A stretch of DNA of 8,040 nucleotides from Betaproteobacteria bacterium TMED41 (GTDB taxonomy: Bacteria > Pseudomonadota > Gammaproteobacteria > Burkholderiales > Burkholderiaceae_A). The position numbers and the translations under genes were made by a program. Positions 6,163 to 8,040 of this stretch are shown here, one piece after another (the stretch's first letter is position 1; each line of letters starts with the position of its first letter). Below the pieces are notes generated by a model that worked only from the letters and a program-made list of their open reading frames with translations, was not told the origin of the DNA and did no database searches. The stretch lies in assembly GCA_002167365.1 (NCBI GenBank), contig NHCU01000062.1:9629-17668 (forward strand), in the 5' to 3' direction.

Positions 6163-6619
6163 TGATCCACTCCGATTGCTCTTTTTTAATTTTAAAAAAT
6201 TGTATTGTCAAAGATATTCTTTCAGATACAACTTCTCTAATGGCATGGTATTTTTGTGTGTCAAGTAAACACCATTCTCCTGGCACTTGTTTGTAAGTAT
6301 CTGTTAATTCTTTTTCTTCATTGTATAATCCTAAATGTGCATCCTTGCCGCCAGTGTGTAACATATAATTGATTGCACACACTCTACTGACATCTTTATG
6401 CACTACTCCATCAACCCCAGAATCCATAATCTGTGCCATTATTTTTACATCATCGTTAAAAAAATTAGCAGGAAATAATGCTTTAACTTTTTCCTTTATT
6501 TCTTTCTTTACATGATATGAATAATAACCGGATTTTTTTGTTGATTTAAATCCTGGATATTCTAGATGATAGAAATCGTCAGGCAATTTAATTTTTGGCA
6601 ATTTCAGTGTTTTTATCAT
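6149..6619 (-). CDS. 2-oxoglutarate/Fe(II) oxygenase-like protein, short type (156 aa)
   Basis: Minimal double-stranded beta-helix oxygenase. The triad is H74-K-D76 (GVVHKDVSR) and H125 (KYHAIREVVSERISL). R134, nine residues on, would bind the 2-oxoglutarate carboxylate in the classic H-x(8)-R pattern. The N-terminal 60 residues form a basic cap. I preferred the ATG at 6617-6619 to an in-frame TTG at 6647-6649 because the ATG has AAGGA 9 bases upstream. The N-terminus MIKTLKLPKIKLPDDF also looks natural. The gene overlaps the preceding oxygenase by 32 bases and the next by 14, so it is embedded in a coupled set. It resembles the 7438-7923 protein in size, HKD motif and ER-I ending. Substrate unknown. 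Confidence 0.7.
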   Translation of the reverse strand: MIKTLKLPKIKLPDDFYHLEYPGFKSTKKSGYYSYHVKKEIKEKVKALFPANFFNDDVKIMAQIMDSGVDGVVHKDVSRVCAINYMLHTGGKDAHLGLYNEEKELTDTYKQVPGEWCLLDTQKYHAIREVVSERISLTIQFFKIKKEQSEWINALL

Positions 6620-7454
6620 TATAATATGTCCTTGCGTTACAGGCCTCAAAATTTATATCACTGAAAACTGTATTTGGTTTCCAATCTTTTACTTCCTTAA
6701 ACATACGTATAGATATGTTAAGTTTTTTACTTGCTCCATGTAAGTTGTAATTTGATGGTCCGTGTATGACAGAAGAATCCTTTATGATTGCGTTCCCTGG
6801 AATATTCTCCTGAGTGCTTTCAACAGTGAGTCCTTCAAAATATGACTTTAGGAAACGTGGTCCTATGTGTTTTTCTAAAAAATCATTATCTATTTCGTTG
6901 CCGTTTAAATATTTTATTCCCGGTACATTATAACTGTCACGTAATACATTTGAATATACATTAGTACCTTTCTCTACTGCTCCTTTTCTAAAATGTGTTC
7001 CCCGCATGTAGCAACGTTGGTCCATTGCGTATGTGTAAGTCTCTGCATCATTTTCTATCCAAAGAGGTAATATTATATCTTTTTGTGTAAGCCATCCAGG
7101 TATGTGTGTAATTGCATCAGTATGTGGTCCGAATGCCCTGGTCTGTTCACATATGAAATCAGCACTATGAGGATTAACATCATTGTGTAATTCACTGTAA
7201 AGTTTAAATTCACCAAAGTATTTCTCTATTCTAGGGAATAAAATTTCACGTATAGCAGGATCGCTATGAGTGTCTCCTATAAATTCAAGTTCTTTGTTTT
7301 GTAGGTAAAACCCTTTCTCTGGTTTCTTTTTGTAGTACCAATCTATTATAAATTTTACTTCTTCTTGGCTGAGAAAGTTCTCAATCTGGTATGTAGACTC
7401 TTCTGGAAATATGCCTTCCCACAGTGTTTCTTTACTGTTATGAATTGTGTCCAA
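6588..7454 (-). CDS. 2-oxoglutarate/Fe(II) oxygenase, long type, TTG start (288 aa)
   Basis: Paralogue of the 5275-6162 oxygenase. The triad is H111-T-D113 in FGPHTDAITHIPGW and H231 in SSVIHGPSNY. K244, 13 residues after the distal His, takes the usual place of the 2-oxoglutarate Arg. Matching blocks in the two proteins include QKDIILPLWIE versus YKDIIIPIDLD, RGTHFRKG versus RATHFMRG, and YFEGLTVES versus IYEGLTIEK. The N-terminus (ESTYQIENFLSQEEVKFIIDWYY) has the form of the FLS/E-E-x-x-x-I opening typical of prolyl-hydroxylase-like domains. No ATG is available before residue 144. The TTG at 7452-7454 sits 6 bases after an AGGAGG, so a non-ATG start is well supported. It overlaps the preceding gene by 17 bases. 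Substrate unknown. Confidence 0.8.
   Translation of the reverse strand: MDTIHNSKETLWEGIFPEESTYQIENFLSQEEVKFIIDWYYKKKPEKGFYLQNKELEFIGDTHSDPAIREILFPRIEKYFGEFKLYSELHNDVNPHSADFICEQTRAFGPHTDAITHIPGWLTQKDIILPLWIENDAETYTYAMDQRCYMRGTHFRKGAVEKGTNVYSNVLRDSYNVPGIKYLNGNEIDNDFLEKHIGPRFLKSYFEGLTVESTQENIPGNAIIKDSSVIHGPSNYNLHGASKKLNISIRMFKEVKDWKPNTVFSDINFEACNARTYYNDKNTEIAKN
6629..6633 (-). promoter_or_regulatory. Ribosome site choosing the ATG of the 156-aa oxygenase
   Basis: AAGGA on the minus strand lies 9 bases before the ATG at 6617-6619. The alternative upstream TTG at 6647-6649 has no comparable site; the sequence before it is A/T-rich. The shorter protein is therefore annotated. Confidence 0.55.
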
Positions 7455-7923
7455 TTTTTACCTCCTCAAAATATGTGTCGTGTATTCCCATATGGAAAAC
7501 AATTCTCTCCTCGGTTGGAGGTTTCACTCCATGGGGCACCTGTGTGTTTATTATGGTCATGTTATGGTATAAAACTTCTGTACCGTCCTCAAAATACAGT
7601 TCTCCTGTCATGTTAGTCAAAGGTATCACAACAGATATCTTGCTCATTGTATCTTTATGCAATGGAAGATTGCCGCCGGGCAACACTCTGAAAAAATTAC
7701 ATCGCCATTCTTTTGGCCGTATGCCCATGTAATTCCATATGTTTTTAATTTGCCTCAATAAAGGTTTATCAAATTGTTTTATTACCTGTACGAAGAATTT
7801 GTTATTTTCCCAACTCATGTACTCCTTGTAGAGTGCGTTGCTGTCTTCCCAAAGATCTGGTTTGATGTAACTACGGAAAAAAGCAGGATCTGTTTTGTAG
7901 TCTGTTTCAATATAATTAGGCAT
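7438..7923 (-). CDS. 2-oxoglutarate/Fe(II) oxygenase-like protein, short type (161 aa)
   Basis: Minimal 2-oxoglutarate/Fe(II) oxygenase-like domain. The triad is H89-K-D91 (LPLHKDTMSK) and H131 (QVPHGVKPPTEERIVF). R140, nine residues after the distal His, would hold 2-oxoglutarate. The arrangement, with GELYFEDG between the motifs and TIINTQVPHGV before the distal His, recalls aspartyl/asparaginyl-hydroxylase and prolyl-hydroxylase-like cupins. It is not close enough for me to name a family. The N-terminal 80 residues (EDSNALYKEYMSW, then IKNIWNYMGIRPKEWRCNFFRVLPGG) form a helical cap and the strand leading into the core. The ATG is preceded by GGGAG at 7 bases and overlaps the upstream stop by 8 bases (ATGCCTAA). 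The end overlaps the next oxygenase by 17 bases. Substrate unknown. Confidence 0.75.
   Translation of the reverse strand: MPNYIETDYKTDPAFFRSYIKPDLWEDSNALYKEYMSWENNKFFVQVIKQFDKPLLRQIKNIWNYMGIRPKEWRCNFFRVLPGGNLPLHKDTMSKISVVIPLTNMTGELYFEDGTEVLYHNMTIINTQVPHGVKPPTEERIVFHMGIHDTYFEEVKIGHNS
7460..7467 (-). promoter_or_regulatory. Strong ribosome site deciding a TTG start
   Basis: GAGGAGGT on the minus strand, inside the last codons of the upstream oxygenase, ends 5 bases before the TTG at 7452-7454. It is the best match to the 16S rRNA tail in the window, and no ATG is nearby, so it fixes the start of the 288-codon oxygenase. Confidence 0.8.
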
Positions 7924-8040
7924 CTATGTTCTCCCACTGATGCACTACTTTGGCATCAGACATCCAGTCATTCTTTTTGTGTTCATTGCTTTTCCAATTT
8001 TTTAATTCGCCGAACATTGGCATAGGAACTTCAATATCGC
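7916..8040 (-). CDS. Unidentified protein, C-terminal fragment (partial)
   Basis: The last 40 codons and stop of a gene entering from the high-coordinate edge. The visible residues (DIEVPMPMFGELKNWKSNEH, then KKNDWMSDAKVVHQWENIDA) are polar and Trp-rich, with no motif I recognise. It is open to the window edge in this frame and has the coupled stop-start overlap with the next gene (ATGCCTAA), which supports it as real. An internal start at one of the Met codons cannot be excluded, which would make it a very small gene. It belongs to the same unit as the oxygenases downstream. Confidence 0.55.
   Translation of the reverse strand, partial: DIEVPMPMFGELKNWKSNEHKKNDWMSDAKVVHQWENIDA

Noticed and set aside
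6620..6649. TTG start adding ten residues to the 156-aa oxygenase
   Set aside because: The extra residues have no support from a ribosome site, whereas the downstream ATG has AAGGA at 9 bases.
6650..6657. TATAAATT on the minus strand as a late promoter for the 156-aa oxygenase
   Set aside because: It matches the T4 late box at seven of eight bases, but lies deep inside coding sequence of a tightly coupled unit, lacks the TAATTAA extension of the two accepted elements, and such a word is expected by chance in AT-rich DNA.
1..8040. tRNA genes, CRISPR arrays, insertion sequences, attachment sites
   Set aside because: The window is almost entirely protein-coding, with gaps of about 55 bases or less. 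No cloverleaf, spaced direct repeats, transposase or flanking inverted repeats were seen on either strand.

Overview
The window looks like the tail-fibre and accessory region of a T4-like marine myovirus, most likely a phage of SAR11/Pelagibacter or of picocyanobacteria. This rests on four things: every gene is on the minus strand and packed end to end, mostly with overlaps; the DNA is AT-rich; two genes have the typical marine T4-like virion/tail-fibre N-termini beginning MAY; and T4-like late-promoter octamers precede both. No photosynthesis, replication or capsid gene is present, so the host cannot be fixed from this stretch. No tRNA, rRNA, CRISPR array, insertion sequence or integration site was found, and no gap between genes exceeds about 55 bases.

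Read in the direction of transcription (high to low coordinates), there are three blocks. Block 1 (8040 to 3849) starts with the C-terminal tail of an unidentified gene. It continues with four 2-oxoglutarate/Fe(II) oxygenase-like genes in short-long-short-long order (161, 288, 156 and 295 codons), a class I SAM methyltransferase (201 codons), and a TauD/TfdA-like oxygenase (279 codons) whose HxD iron motif reads H-T-H. Every gene in this block overlaps the next, so it is probably one translationally coupled unit.

Block 2 (3842 to 1226) holds two structural genes. A 546-codon tail-fibre-like protein has two repeated LWFD...YTG..W modules and a C-terminal beta-rich domain. A 318-codon Ser/Thr/Ala-rich virion protein follows. 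Each has a CATAAATA late-promoter-like octamer upstream, within a nearly identical 17-18 base element.

Block 3 (1206 to 1) begins with a good sigma70-like promoter (TTGCAA, 17 bases, TATAAT) whose -10 box lies in the loop of an inverted repeat that also covers the start codon. It drives a 106-codon unrecognised gene, a GT-A-type glycosyltransferase-like gene with a DID motif, and the first 38 codons of a probable paralogue.

The gene mix (five oxygenases, a methyltransferase and one or two glycosyltransferase-like genes around tail-fibre genes) suggests a chemical-modification locus. Its target may be tail-fibre protein, a virion glycan, DNA or a host metabolite, and the sequence does not say which. 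The most unusual single features are the HxH oxygenase, the apparent duplication of a short+long oxygenase cassette, and the promoter/start-codon dyad.
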